Assembly: GCA_963773945.1 (NCBI GenBank)
Contig: CAVZDD010000004.1
Coordinates: forward strand, 269,144 to 333,143
Direction: 5' to 3'
DNA length: 64,000 bases
Source: JAKIWV01 sp963773945
Lineage (GTDB): Archaea > Thermoplasmatota > Thermoplasmata > Lutacidiplasmatales > UBA184
The notes beneath the pieces are model-generated. The model searched no databases. It was not told where the DNA came from and worked only from the letters and a program-made list of their open reading frames with translations. Position 1 is the first letter of the stretch. Each line of letters starts with the position of its first letter. A program made the translations under genes and the position numbers. This document shows, piece by piece, positions 9,096 through 17,460 of the stretch.

Positions 9096-10114
9096 CAGCG
9101 TCGCCCCCCAATCCGGTTCTGCACCCGCTGGATCATCACGGCCCGGTCCGTGGCGGTGGGGCCTTCCTCCTCTCGGTACTCTCGGCCGGTGAATTCCAGG
9201 AAGACTTCGTCGAGACTGGGTCTCTTGACCGTAACGCCGGTGACACCGGCCCCCGCTTTGGTGCAGGCCTCGACGGCCACCGGTACGAACGGTTCTCCAC
9301 TCCCGCACTTGACTCGATACGTTCCGTCCTGCTTCTGCACGCTGCTGACGCCGATCAACGGACGGAGGACGCCGGTCATGTCGGGGGCGCCGGGACCCGT
9401 CTTGATCGTGACGATATCGCCGCCCAGCCGGTCCTTGAGCTCGCTCGGCGACCCGGTGGCGACGATCTTTCCGTGGTCGATGATCGCGAGCCGGTCGCAC
9501 ATCGTGTCGGCCTCGTCCAGATAATGCGTGGTGACAAAAACCGTGAGACCTTGTTCGCGCCGCAGTTTTTGGATGAATCCCCAGAACCCGTTCCGCCCCT
9601 GCGGGTCCAGCCCCAGCGTGGGCTCATCCAAGAACAGGATCTTCGGGTCGTGGACCAGACCGACGGCGAGCTCGAGCCGGCGTCGCATCCCGCCCGAGTA
9701 GGTCTTGGCCAACCGATCGGCGGCCTCGGTGATTTGCATCTGCTCGAGCAAGGCCTCGGTCCGTCGGCGTCCTTCGGCGGGGGAAATACCGTAACAGCCG
9801 GCCGCCACCTCGATGTTTTCCCGGCCGGTCAAGTCTCCGTCCGCCGTCGACTCCTGGAAGATGACGCCAATCCGTCGCTTGACCGCCTCCGGATCGCGAC
9901 TGACTTCTAGGCCATCGATGACAGCACTTCCTCCGGTGGGTCGGAGACCGGCGGACAGCATCGAGACCGTCGTGGTCTTGCCGGCCCCGTTGGGTCCGAG
10001 AAACCCGAAGATCTCTCCGCGGGTCACGTGGAAGGAGACCCCGTCCACCGCCCGCACGGTCCCATTGTAGACCTTGACCAGATTTTCGGCGTGAATGGCT
10101 TGGGGTTGCATCAT
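9095..10114 (-). CDS. ABC-2 type exporter ATPase (DrrA-like)
   Basis: 339 residues. Walker A is GPNGAGKTT (40-48), the signature is YSGGMRRRLELA, Walker B is ILFLDEPTLGLDP, and the switch histidine follows in VFVTTHYLDEAD. The C-terminal 100 residues include the DrrA-type extension ending with 'SLDEVFLEFTG'. It lies between a PadR gene (10 bp gap) and its permease (TGATG overlap), so all three genes form one operon. Confidence 0.92.
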   Translation of the reverse strand: MMQPQAIHAENLVKVYNGTVRAVDGVSFHVTRGEIFGFLGPNGAGKTTTVSMLSAGLRPTGGSAVIDGLEVSRDPEAVKRRIGVIFQESTADGDLTGRENIEVAAGCYGISPAEGRRRTEALLEQMQITEAADRLAKTYSGGMRRRLELAVGLVHDPKILFLDEPTLGLDPQGRNGFWGFIQKLRREQGLTVFVTTHYLDEADTMCDRLAIIDHGKIVATGSPSELKDRLGGDIVTIKTGPGAPDMTGVLRPLIGVSSVQKQDGTYRVKCGSGEPFVPVAVEACTKAGAGVTGVTVKRPSLDEVFLEFTGREYREEEGPTATDRAVMIQRVQNRIGGRR

Positions 10115-10124
10115 GGAGTTTCTC

Positions 10125-10532
10125 CTAGTTCCTCAGTTTTCGCAGTCGGTCGGCCACCGCATCGAGATCGGGTTGGATCGGAGTCGTGGCGCTCGGCTGC
10201 GAGCGTCGAAGGTCTTCAAGGTACGCGGTCAGCCCGGATATCTCCTGGAGAATCTCCTGGGGAGTCCGTGGTCCACCCCCCATCTTCCAGCCCCGCATCC
10301 AGAAGTCAGAGTCCACGGCGTTCACGAGCTCGTAGCGACTGTCGGGGAGCTTGCGGAGAGTGCCGTCCGATACCATCTCCTCCAGCAACGGATAGACCGA
10401 CCCAGGGGAAGGCCGCCACCACCCGTGGGTCATGACCTCCATGTCGTCCATGATCTCGGCGCCGTTGCGCGGCTGCCGTCGAAGGATCAGGAGAACCCAG
10501 TTTCGAAGACCCCGCTTCTTTCGGCCCCACAT
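10125..10532 (-). CDS. PadR-family transcriptional regulator
   Basis: 135 residues. The winged helix starts at GLRNWVLLILRRQPRNGAEIMDDM and continues through the PadR hallmark SPGSVYPLLEEMVSDGTLRKLPDSRYELV; a C-terminal helical dimerisation arm follows. PadR proteins usually repress an adjacent exporter and release DNA upon binding the drug. Here it is the first gene of the operon and a perfect 16-bp palindrome sits 9 bp upstream of its start codon, which points to autorepression of the whole exporter operon. Confidence 0.9.
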   Translation of the reverse strand: MWGRKKRGLRNWVLLILRRQPRNGAEIMDDMEVMTHGWWRPSPGSVYPLLEEMVSDGTLRKLPDSRYELVNAVDSDFWMRGWKMGGGPRTPQEILQEISGLTAYLEDLRRSQPSATTPIQPDLDAVADRLRKLRN

Positions 10533-10540
10533 AGCTCGTT

Positions 10541-10556
10541 ATTCCGATATCGGAAT
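10541..10556. promoter_or_regulatory. perfect 16-bp palindrome, probable PadR operator
   Basis: ATTCCGATATCGGAAT is its own reverse complement. It lies between the TATA-like ATATATTAAAA (10565-10575) and the padR start codon, where transcription should begin, so bound protein would block initiation. AT-richness stands out from the surroundings. Confidence 0.7.
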
Positions 10557-10564
10557 TTCGATTC

Positions 10565-10575
10565 ATATATTAAAA
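10565..10575 (-). promoter_or_regulatory. TATA-like box of the padR-ABC operon
   Basis: The sequence ATATATTAAAA lies 33-43 bp upstream of the padR ATG and just behind the palindrome. Spacing predicts transcription starting near 10540-10545 with a very short leader. Confidence 0.55.
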
Positions 10576-10735
10576 CGTAGTTCACCTATTGATAGCAGGC
10601 GCTAGCGCGCAGTCTGTCACCACGCTTGACGGCTCGGTTTGAGCGGTTCCGGCCGGTGAAAGGGGACTCCCGCAACTGGGTCGGCGGGATCTCTCTTTCC
10701 CGTGCCCTTATCTTGCCCTTCCGTACGTAGGAATC

Positions 10736-11233
10736 ATGGCGTTTCCCCGTAAACGGACAACCGGAACTTCGCCGCATGCGCCGAGGACACGTCGCGTCCC
10801 CGTGCACGCGGTCCTCGCGGAAGCGGTCGCGGGCGTCACGCCGCCCCCATTCCCATCGAAGGCGACCTTGGGTTCCGCGTGCTTCGATCTCCACGCCGCG
10901 GAAGCCGCGACGCTGAAGTCCGGGTCCGTCACTCTCGTTCGAACGGGGCTCCGGCTGCGAGCACCGCCCGGGACTTTCCTCGAGGTTCGGCCGCGGAGCG
11001 GTCTCAGCAGCCGCGGCGTCCTGATGGTCAACGCTCCCGGCACGATCGACCGGGACTACGCCGGGGAAGTGAAGGTCCCGTTGACGTTCCTTTTCCCGGG
11101 TGAGTACCAGATCCAGGCCGGGGACCGCATCGGCCAGGTTCGGGTCGCCAAGGAGTATCCCACTCGCTTCGAGAGCGGCACGGTCCTCCCCAGCACCGAA
11201 CGCAAGGGTGGATTCGGAAGTACCGGCCGCTAA
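10736..11233 (+). CDS. dut: dUTP diphosphatase (dUTPase family)
   Basis: 165 residues. All five trimeric dUTPase motifs can be read: GSACFDLHA (46-54), PRSGLSS (86-92), GTIDRDYAGEVKV (102-114), AGDRIGQ (128-134) and the C-terminal P-loop-like RKGGFGSTG (156-164). It hydrolyses dUTP to dUMP and pyrophosphate, preventing uracil incorporation. Complete motif 5 argues for dUTPase rather than dCTP deaminase. The first 35 residues are an unusual basic extension; a downstream start cannot be excluded. Confidence 0.9.
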   Translation: MAFPRKRTTGTSPHAPRTRRVPVHAVLAEAVAGVTPPPFPSKATLGSACFDLHAAEAATLKSGSVTLVRTGLRLRAPPGTFLEVRPRSGLSSRGVLMVNAPGTIDRDYAGEVKVPLTFLFPGEYQIQAGDRIGQVRVAKEYPTRFESGTVLPSTERKGGFGSTGR

Positions 11234-11259
11234 GGGACTGACCCGCGGGGCCGAATCTT

Positions 11260-12861
11260 TCAGGGCGACAGTTCGTCGAGGGTGGACTGGATCGTCGGTC
11301 GCGTGGGAGGCCCGATGCTCCCTTTCCGGGATTGGGCCTCGACCTTTTCGAGCATCTCGTGCATGCGTTGTTCCTTGCGTCCCGCCGATAGGAAAGTACC
11401 GACATCGCGGGTGCCGGTGGTGATCAGCACGATGACCCGACCCGCCCGGAACCGACCGGTGCGCCCGCGTCGTTGGATCGTGCGCACTTCGTCCGGCACG
11501 GGCTCATAGAAGACCACGAGGTCGGTCGAGGGGATGTCGAGTCCCTCCTCCCCGACGGAGGTAGCCACGAGACAGTTCACCTCGCCGCTTCGGAACCGGT
11601 CCAGCAGGTCGACCTGCTGTTTCTGCGAAAGTCCGGTGTCGGTGCCGTGCGTGGCTTGGCCCACGAAACGGGCGGCCCGGACCGGTCGGCCGTCGAGGCG
11701 GTCGAACCGTTCCACCAGCGTGTCGGCCGTTTGACGGTAATGCGCGAATAGGATCACTTTCGCCGACGCGTTGCGCTCGATCTCCTTGGTCACGATGTCG
11801 ACGGCCATCGCGAGCTTCGGGTGTTCGAGGTCGAGGGTTTCGAGCTGCCGCTGAAGCTCGACAATCTCCGGATCATTGAGGAATGCGCGGTCGGACGGTT
11901 TCATTCGGCCGTTCTTTTTTACTCCTCGTCCGCTGAGAAACTTGCGCAGCGCCTCCACCCCTTGAGTTTCGGCGAGGACGAGTCCGTGCGATGCCTTCAT
12001 CGCCACCGCCACGGCCGAGTTAGCTTGCCAGACTCGTCCGTCCGGGTTCCCCCCACGTTTTTGGGCCGCCGCGATCTCTCGTTGCACCGTGAATCGGACC
12101 GCCAGGAGTTCCTGTCTTGTCGCGTTCGAACTGGGGAAGTAACCCATCTTGTGCAGGATCTCCGTCTGTTGTTGCACCACGGTTCGGAGATATGTCCCCA
12201 AATGGCGAACCTCCAGCGGGAGCGGTACCTGCACGGTCTCGACCTGGATTCCGTGGGTGTAGGGGGCCACGTCGGCGTCGGTCGCGTTGCGTAGTTCAAA
12301 GTGCTCGATTCCGAGGTTCGCCCAGACGTTCTGAACCCGGTCGAGCTTCGAACCTGGTGAGGCCGTCATAGCGAGGACCCGGGCATTCGCTGCGCGCAGA
12401 GCCAGGCCGATGGCGACGTACGGGTAATCGCCCACCGCGCGGTGGGCCTCGTCGAAGATCACGAGCGAGAACGTAGAGAGCGGAAAATTCCCCTGGGCGA
12501 GGTCGTTGGCGATCACCTGAGGGGTTGCGACGACCACTTGGGGCGGAGAGAGCAGCGTTTGTCGGCGGTCGGGAGAGATCTCGCCCGTGAGCACGAGCGG
12601 TGGCGGGCAGAAGAGGGTCTGGGCGACGCTCCGCGCGTGCTGCGCTACGAGCGGCCGGGTCGGGGCCATCAGGAGGATGGACCGAGTGGGTTCCCGCAGC
12701 AAATATTCGGCCGCTACACGAAGGGCAATAGCCGTCTTTCCGAGGCCGGTGGGCAGGACCACCAGCGTGTTCGCCCCTATGGCCGCCTCCGCGATCGCGG
12801 TCTGATACGCCCGCTCCTCCAGCACGTCGGGCCGGATTCGGGGATGGGAGACGGTCGGCAT
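11260..12861 (-). CDS. Hef/FANCM-type superfamily 2 helicase lacking a nuclease domain
   Basis: 533 residues. Helicase motifs in order: Q-like RAYQTAIAEAA, Walker A LPTGLGKT (36-43), MAPTRPLVAQH, DEAH (137-140), AMTASPGS, and motif VI QRRGRTGRF. Between the two RecA lobes lies a long helical insert (about 200-340), typical of Hef/FANCM, which remodels stalled forks. Full-length archaeal Hef continues with an ERCC4 nuclease and HhH domain to about 750 residues; here translation ends soon after the helicase, with TQSTLDELSP-like residues. No nuclease gene is adjacent. It is convergent with dut. Confidence 0.85.
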   Translation of the reverse strand: MPTVSHPRIRPDVLEERAYQTAIAEAAIGANTLVVLPTGLGKTAIALRVAAEYLLREPTRSILLMAPTRPLVAQHARSVAQTLFCPPPLVLTGEISPDRRQTLLSPPQVVVATPQVIANDLAQGNFPLSTFSLVIFDEAHRAVGDYPYVAIGLALRAANARVLAMTASPGSKLDRVQNVWANLGIEHFELRNATDADVAPYTHGIQVETVQVPLPLEVRHLGTYLRTVVQQQTEILHKMGYFPSSNATRQELLAVRFTVQREIAAAQKRGGNPDGRVWQANSAVAVAMKASHGLVLAETQGVEALRKFLSGRGVKKNGRMKPSDRAFLNDPEIVELQRQLETLDLEHPKLAMAVDIVTKEIERNASAKVILFAHYRQTADTLVERFDRLDGRPVRAARFVGQATHGTDTGLSQKQQVDLLDRFRSGEVNCLVATSVGEEGLDIPSTDLVVFYEPVPDEVRTIQRRGRTGRFRAGRVIVLITTGTRDVGTFLSAGRKEQRMHEMLEKVEAQSRKGSIGPPTRPTIQSTLDELSP

Positions 12862-12925
12862 CGCGTCGGACCTAACTGCCGACCGAGCGGCGGCCAGTTA
12901 ATTAGGGACCCGCCTCGCCGGGAGG

Positions 12926-14068
12926 ATGCTCCTTCTCCTCTGGACGGTCCTCCTCCTGGCGTACGCCGTTCTGGTGCTCCTCGTTCAGGGCGCGCCGCTT
13001 TACCTGGCCAGCCAGATGCCGCATCCCCGCGGCCCCAAGGGCCCTATTCCGGGTGCCACCGCGCCGCTGGTGTCGATCATCGTTCCGGCCCGGAACGAAG
13101 AAGGCGACCTCGGCGCCTGCCTCGACGGGATCCTTGCCCAAGCCTACCCGTCGATCGAGATTATCGTCGTCGACGGGGGATCGACCGACGGCACCCGGAG
13201 TGTGGCTCAGTCGCGGGGACCGCAGGTCACGCTGGTCGAAGAGCCGCCTCTGCCGGAGGGCTGGATTGGGAAGAGTTGGGCCTGTTGGACCGGCGCTCAA
13301 CGTGCTCGAGGGGAATTCGTGCTATTCACCGACGCGGACGTGCAGCCGAGCCCCGATGCCGTGTGGACCGCGGTGGAGTGGGCACAGCGCGACGCAGCCG
13401 ACCTCGTGACCTTCGCCAGCCGCATCGAGATGGTCGGGGCTTGGGAGAAGATCGTCCTGCCGTTCTACGTCCAAATGGTCCTAACGTACTTCCGGACACC
13501 CCACGTCAACCGACCGGATTCCCGGACGGCGATGGCCAACGGCCAGTTCCTGCTGGTTCGCAAGAGTGCCTACCTAGAAACGGGCGGGCATCAGGCGATC
13601 CACGACCGGGTCCTCGAAGACGTCGCCTTGGCGCAAGCGTTCCGTGCGGCGGGAAAGTCGCTCCGGATCGCCTGGACGCCCGAGCTGGTCACGACCCGGA
13701 TGTATCGAACATCTCAGGAGATGTACGACGGGATTCTGAAGACGGTCTCCGGCGTCCGCTTTTCCGCAGTCCGCCAAATGGGATTCGCCGTCGCACTCGT
13801 GGCCTTCTACTGGCTCCCGTTGACGCTGCTCCCTGTTGGGCTATTGACGGGTTCGCTCTGGATCTCGGTGGTCGGCGCATTCCTGTGGGTCGCGCTGTTT
13901 GGGAAACACATGGTGTTCAATTGGGCGGCGAAGGGCTCCGCGGCCTACGGACTGCTCTACCCGGTGGCAGTCGGGTACTACCTTGTCCTCGTCCTAGTGG
14001 CCCTCGGTCGAGGGGTGCGGGGCCGACCCGTGCAATGGAAGGGACGCTCCTATAGACTCGGCAATTGA
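12926..14068 (+). CDS. membrane glycosyltransferase, family 2 (HpnB-like)
   Basis: 380 residues. A membrane segment occupies residues 1-25, then a GT-A domain with VPARNEEGDL (53-62), VVDGGSTDGT (81-90) and the metal-binding DAD (136-138), followed by ANGQFLLVRKSAY and an ED acid pair in VLEDVALAQAF. At least three membrane segments close the protein. The arrangement resembles the hopanoid-associated HpnB-type group of family 2 transferases, so transfer of a sugar onto a lipid or surface glycan at the membrane is likely. Donor and acceptor are unknown. Confidence 0.85.
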   Translation: MLLLLWTVLLLAYAVLVLLVQGAPLYLASQMPHPRGPKGPIPGATAPLVSIIVPARNEEGDLGACLDGILAQAYPSIEIIVVDGGSTDGTRSVAQSRGPQVTLVEEPPLPEGWIGKSWACWTGAQRARGEFVLFTDADVQPSPDAVWTAVEWAQRDAADLVTFASRIEMVGAWEKIVLPFYVQMVLTYFRTPHVNRPDSRTAMANGQFLLVRKSAYLETGGHQAIHDRVLEDVALAQAFRAAGKSLRIAWTPELVTTRMYRTSQEMYDGILKTVSGVRFSAVRQMGFAVALVAFYWLPLTLLPVGLLTGSLWISVVGAFLWVALFGKHMVFNWAAKGSAAYGLLYPVAVGYYLVLVLVALGRGVRGRPVQWKGRSYRLGN

Positions 14069-14124
14069 GGTCGCGCGGGGCGGGGCAACGATTTAGCCCC
14101 CCGGTTTACTGACAACTCCTCTCC

Positions 14125-15602
14125 ATGTCAGAGGCCATCGAAACGCCCTTCGGACTATTCATCGGCGGTAAGGAGATCCCGGCGAGCGATGGGGAGCGCG
14201 TCACACTGCTCAATCCCGCAACCAACAAACCGCTCGCCGTAACTTCTGTCGGGGGCGTCGCGGACGCACTTCACGCGCTCGAGGTCGCCGACCAGGCCTT
14301 CCACGAGTCAGGTTGGGCCGGCGGCGACGGTGCCCAACGCACCAAGGCACTCTTCCGGTTGGCCCGGCTCCTTGAGGACCAGGCCGCCGCTTTCGCCGAG
14401 CTTGAGACCCTGAATATGGGTAAGCCCCTTCGCGAGGCGAAGGGCGACATCGACTTCGTCGTGCGTACCCTCGAGTACATGGCCGGGCTGGCCGACAAGA
14501 TCGAAGGCGAGACGATCCCAGTCCCCGGGGCCCGATTCGATTACACGATCCGGGAACCTCTTGGCGTCACGGTCCACATCGCCCCCTGGAACTATCCGTT
14601 ACTGCTCTCCGTTCGATCGATGGCCCCGGCACTCGCCGCGGGGAATGCGGTGGTCCTCAAACCCGCAAGTCTGACGCCGCTCACCGCGCTTCGCTTCGCC
14701 CAGTTGGCCCACGAAGCCGGAGTACCCGACGGGATCCTCAACGTCCTCGTGGGGGACGGTCGCAAAGTCGGTGAAGCGCTCCTGACGGATCCGCGCTGCG
14801 CTTCCGTGTCGTTCACGGGGAGTAGCGAAGTCGGACGTCGCATCGCCGAGCTCGCCGCGTCGCGGATGATTCCGGCCGTGCTCGAACTGGGGGGAAAAGT
14901 CCGGTCATCGTCTTCCCGGACGCCGACCTCGAACGGGCGGCACGGGCCGTCGCGACCGGTATATTCCAGAACTCGGGCCAGATGTGCTGGGCCGGTTCCC
15001 GACTCGTCGTGGAGGCCGGCGTGGAGGCTGCGCTCCTGGAGAAACTCAAAGTTGTCGCCCAAGGGCTCAAACTCGGGGCCGGGGTTGACGCCGGTGTCAC
15101 GATGGGACCGCTCGTATCGAAGGACCAAATGGAGCGAGTCTTGGGCTTCGTCACCGAAGCCCGGGATGGCGGCGCCCGGATCTTCTTGGGAGGCGCTCGA
15201 CCTTCCGCGCCGGAACTCCAGGAAGGCAACTTTGTGGAACCCACTATCGTCACCGATGTGGACCCCGGAGCTCGGATGGTCCAGGAAGAGATCTTCGGTC
15301 CCGTGCTCGCCGTGCATCGGTTCGAGACGGCGGACGAAGCGCTCCGGCTCGCGAACCGGACGCGCTACGGACTCTTCGCGTCGGTCTGGACCCGCGACTT
15401 GGCGACCGCCCACGGGGTCGCCCGTCAGTTGGAGGCGGGCATGGTCACGATCAACGAGCCTCCGATGACGTTCCCCCAGACCCCGTTCGGCGGGTACAAG
15501 GAGAGCGGCGTCGGGTTCGAGCAGGGGCGGGACGCCCCGCTCGTGTACACCCGACGGAAGAATGTTATCGTGAATCTGGGGACTGGCAAGGCAAAGAAAT
15601 AG
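14125..15602 (+). CDS. NAD(P)-dependent aldehyde dehydrogenase, one homopolymer frameshift
   Basis: About 492 residues when joined, the usual family length. Visible are the cofactor-binding PWNYPLLL and VLKPASLTPL, the SFTGSSEVG Rossmann loop, the catalytic glutamate in LELGGK, the catalytic cysteine in NSGQMCWAGSR, and the EEIFGPV motif. The first frame runs from 14125 to the LELGGK codons; everything after about 14897 is one base out of frame. Adding one A to the run GGGGAAAAG at 14891-14899 restores ELGGKSPVIVF. A sequencing error in the homopolymer is more likely than a real knockout. Substrate undetermined. Confidence 0.87.
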
Positions 15603-15729
15603 GGCGACAACGGCCGATTCCCCGGGTGCCCGTTTAGGGTCTCCCGGAGCCGGGGGAGGCATTCCAGTAGCCCCGCGGTCCGAACGAAGTGTGGAAAAAG
15701 GGCGGGGCCCCGACCTTACCTAGCGCACG

Positions 15730-16350
15730 ATGGCGACGTCCGTACCCGAGGCCCGATGGGGGAGCTGTTCCTTCTGCGGAGACGCTGTCCCGCCCGACGC
15801 CACGATGTGCCCCACCTGTGGCAAGCCCTGGGGGGGAGCAACGGCGGAGCGCGCGGCCGAGGCGCGGAGCCGTCCGGCCCATCAGCGGGCCGTGCTCCTT
15901 CGTTGGCTCCGGGTCCTGGTCGTCGTGGCGATCGTGGGCGGCATCGGGTGGGCCATCATCTCGGCCGAAATCTCCGGCCCCACGACGTACGCGGATCCCC
16001 TGACCGGTACGTGGACCCTTACCATCCAGCCCGGCGGTTGGGGACTTCTCGCCGGGAACATCACCGGAGAGGACTACATCACCGGCAACTTCTCCGTGGA
16101 GACCCCCGTGGCGGCCGACGTGGTCGTAATGATCTTCAATTCGACCGAGTTCGCGGCGTTCTACACGCACCAGGCGGCCCAGACCGCCGTACCCCCGTAC
16201 TCGAATGTGAGCGCGGCCCGGATCGTCTTCGCCGCTACGTACACCGACGAGTACTTCTTCGTCTTCCAGAACCCGTACCCGGCCGATTCGAACCTGACCG
16301 AGAAGGTCTACGTTACGACGACGTACGAGACGAACGTCGTACTCGGATAG
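15730..16350 (+). CDS. zinc-ribbon, single-pass membrane protein with extracytoplasmic domain
   Basis: 206 residues. The N-terminus carries a zinc ribbon (cysteines 13, 16, 27, 30), then a basic linker, one membrane helix (about 60-79) and a roughly 125-residue beta-rich, Thr/Tyr/Asn-rich outer domain with several N-x-S/T sequons. This layout recurs in Thermoplasmatota proteins of unknown function. No enzymatic motif is visible. Its neighbours (aldehyde dehydrogenase upstream, kptA convergent) give no functional clue. Confidence 0.72.
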   Translation: MATSVPEARWGSCSFCGDAVPPDATMCPTCGKPWGGATAERAAEARSRPAHQRAVLLRWLRVLVVVAIVGGIGWAIISAEISGPTTYADPLTGTWTLTIQPGGWGLLAGNITGEDYITGNFSVETPVAADVVVMIFNSTEFAAFYTHQAAQTAVPPYSNVSAARIVFAATYTDEYFFVFQNPYPADSNLTEKVYVTTTYETNVVLG

Positions 16351-16360
16351 GTCCCGAGTC

Positions 16361-17011
16361 CTATTCGGCGGCCGGCACGTCCGGGTGCCGGGAGAGGAAC
16401 TCGGCGGGCACGGCGTCCACCAAGAACACGGTCTTTCCTGCGCGCTTGATGACGACGCCGCCGTCCTGGGCCCTCTTCGTGTCCACAGCGAGTAAAACAG
16501 GATTCGGGGTCCGGACGGCCCCCGCCGATTTCGCATCGGCGGCGGTCTTCGAGAGATGGACCTTCTTCCGGTCCGACGGCTTGAGCCCGACTTCGAGCAC
16601 GATCGCCACTTCCTCCTCGGTCACCGGGAAGAATAGCTGCTCCGGGATGTGGTCGGTCGGCAGGTCGAGATCGACGTCCAGCGTATGTCCGTAGGTTGCC
16701 CGGATGCGGTCGTCCTTGACCTCGTACCGGCCCTTCGCATCGGTCTCGGCGATGGCCACGATGTGGTGGACCCGGAGCCACCGATAGCCCCGGTGCTGGT
16801 TCGAGACGTTCCGAACGAGCTGGGGAAGCGAGATCCACCCGTGCGGGTCCATCTGAAGCCCGTACTTTTCCGGGAAGTGACGGAGAATCCCCGTGACCAC
16901 GCGCCCGAGATGGTCGAGCTCGCGATCGTCCATCAGGAACCGGCCGGACTGCCCGCAGACGGGACAGGTATCGCCGCGGAAGTAGCCGTGCTGTTCGCAC
17001 TCTTTGAGCAT
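16361..17011 (-). CDS. kptA: RNA 2'-phosphotransferase KptA/Tpt1 with N-terminal zinc knuckle
   Basis: 216 residues. KptA transfers an internal 2'-phosphate of RNA to NAD. Typical blocks are visible: ILRHFPEKYGLQMDPHGWI, the RIRATYGH motif, LFFPVTEEE, LKPSDRKKVHLSKTAADA and the C-terminal VVIKRAGKTVFLVDAVPAE. The first 20 residues add a CxxH...CxxC zinc-binding element (C5, H8, C16, C19), seen in some archaeal KptA proteins. It sits 16 bp downstream of rpoL on the same strand and is probably co-transcribed with it. Confidence 0.88.
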   Translation of the reverse strand: MLKECEQHGYFRGDTCPVCGQSGRFLMDDRELDHLGRVVTGILRHFPEKYGLQMDPHGWISLPQLVRNVSNQHRGYRWLRVHHIVAIAETDAKGRYEVKDDRIRATYGHTLDVDLDLPTDHIPEQLFFPVTEEEVAIVLEVGLKPSDRKKVHLSKTAADAKSAGAVRTPNPVLLAVDTKRAQDGGVVIKRAGKTVFLVDAVPAEFLSRHPDVPAAE

Positions 17012-17027
17012 AGTGAACGGGACGGGA

Positions 17028-17315
17028 TCAGGCCTTGATCTTGTCGGCCTTCTTCTCGAAGGTCGAGAGGGTGTCGCCGTAGCCGTCGGCGAGCTCCTTG
17101 AGAACGCGCTTGAGAACCTGCTGGGGCTTCTCGCCCTTGGTCTTGAGGTACAAGGTGGGACGGTCGAGGATCGGGTGACCCAGGAAGTAGCGGGCCTCGA
17201 CGACCTTCTCTTCGGCCTGGAGGGCCTCGACCAGCGGGATCAGGAGCGTTTCCTCCCCCTTCGGGAGCTCGATCCGGAGCGTATCGTGCTCCTTCTCAAC
17301 GACCTTGATCTCCAT
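17028..17315 (-). CDS. rpoL: DNA-directed RNA polymerase subunit L (Rpb11-like)
   Basis: 95 residues, the normal length for archaeal RpoL. It opens with MEIKVVEKEHDTLRIEL and has the alpha-like dimerisation fold; RpoL pairs with RpoD in the polymerase assembly platform. It usually has PHPL/ HPI-type motifs after the dimer strand, here GHPILDRPTLYLKT. The C-terminal half is the expected long helix (LKRVLKELADGYGDTLSTFEKKADKI). A TATA-like CTTATGAA at about 17349-17356 lies upstream and purD is divergent. Confidence 0.9.
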   Translation of the reverse strand: MEIKVVEKEHDTLRIELPKGEETLLIPLVEALQAEEKVVEARYFLGHPILDRPTLYLKTKGEKPQQVLKRVLKELADGYGDTLSTFEKKADKIKA

Positions 17316-17420
17316 CGGTAGGACCGGACGCGGCCACAGGGGTCCGGTTCATAAGCGTGGCGGAACAGAAGGTCTCTCGCCGTACACCGGAGACGTTGGA
17401 TTCACCCTCGGAGGCAAGCG

Positions 17421-17426
17421 TATATG
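17421..17426 (+). promoter_or_regulatory. TATA-like element upstream of purD
   Basis: TATATG within AAGCGTATATGCC, about 35-40 bp before the GTG start of purD. A separate TATA-like element at 17349-17356 faces rpoL, so the two divergent genes probably have independent promoters. Confidence 0.45.
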
Positions 17427-17460
17427 CCGGATTCGGTCCGGCCCGACCGAGGCATTTCCG

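Noticed and set aside
12442..14055. 537-codon plus-strand frame overlapping the Hef and glycosyltransferase genes
   Set aside because: Arg/Gly/Pro-rich composition without domains; it runs across the glycosyltransferase in another frame, and the latter has clear GT2 motifs.
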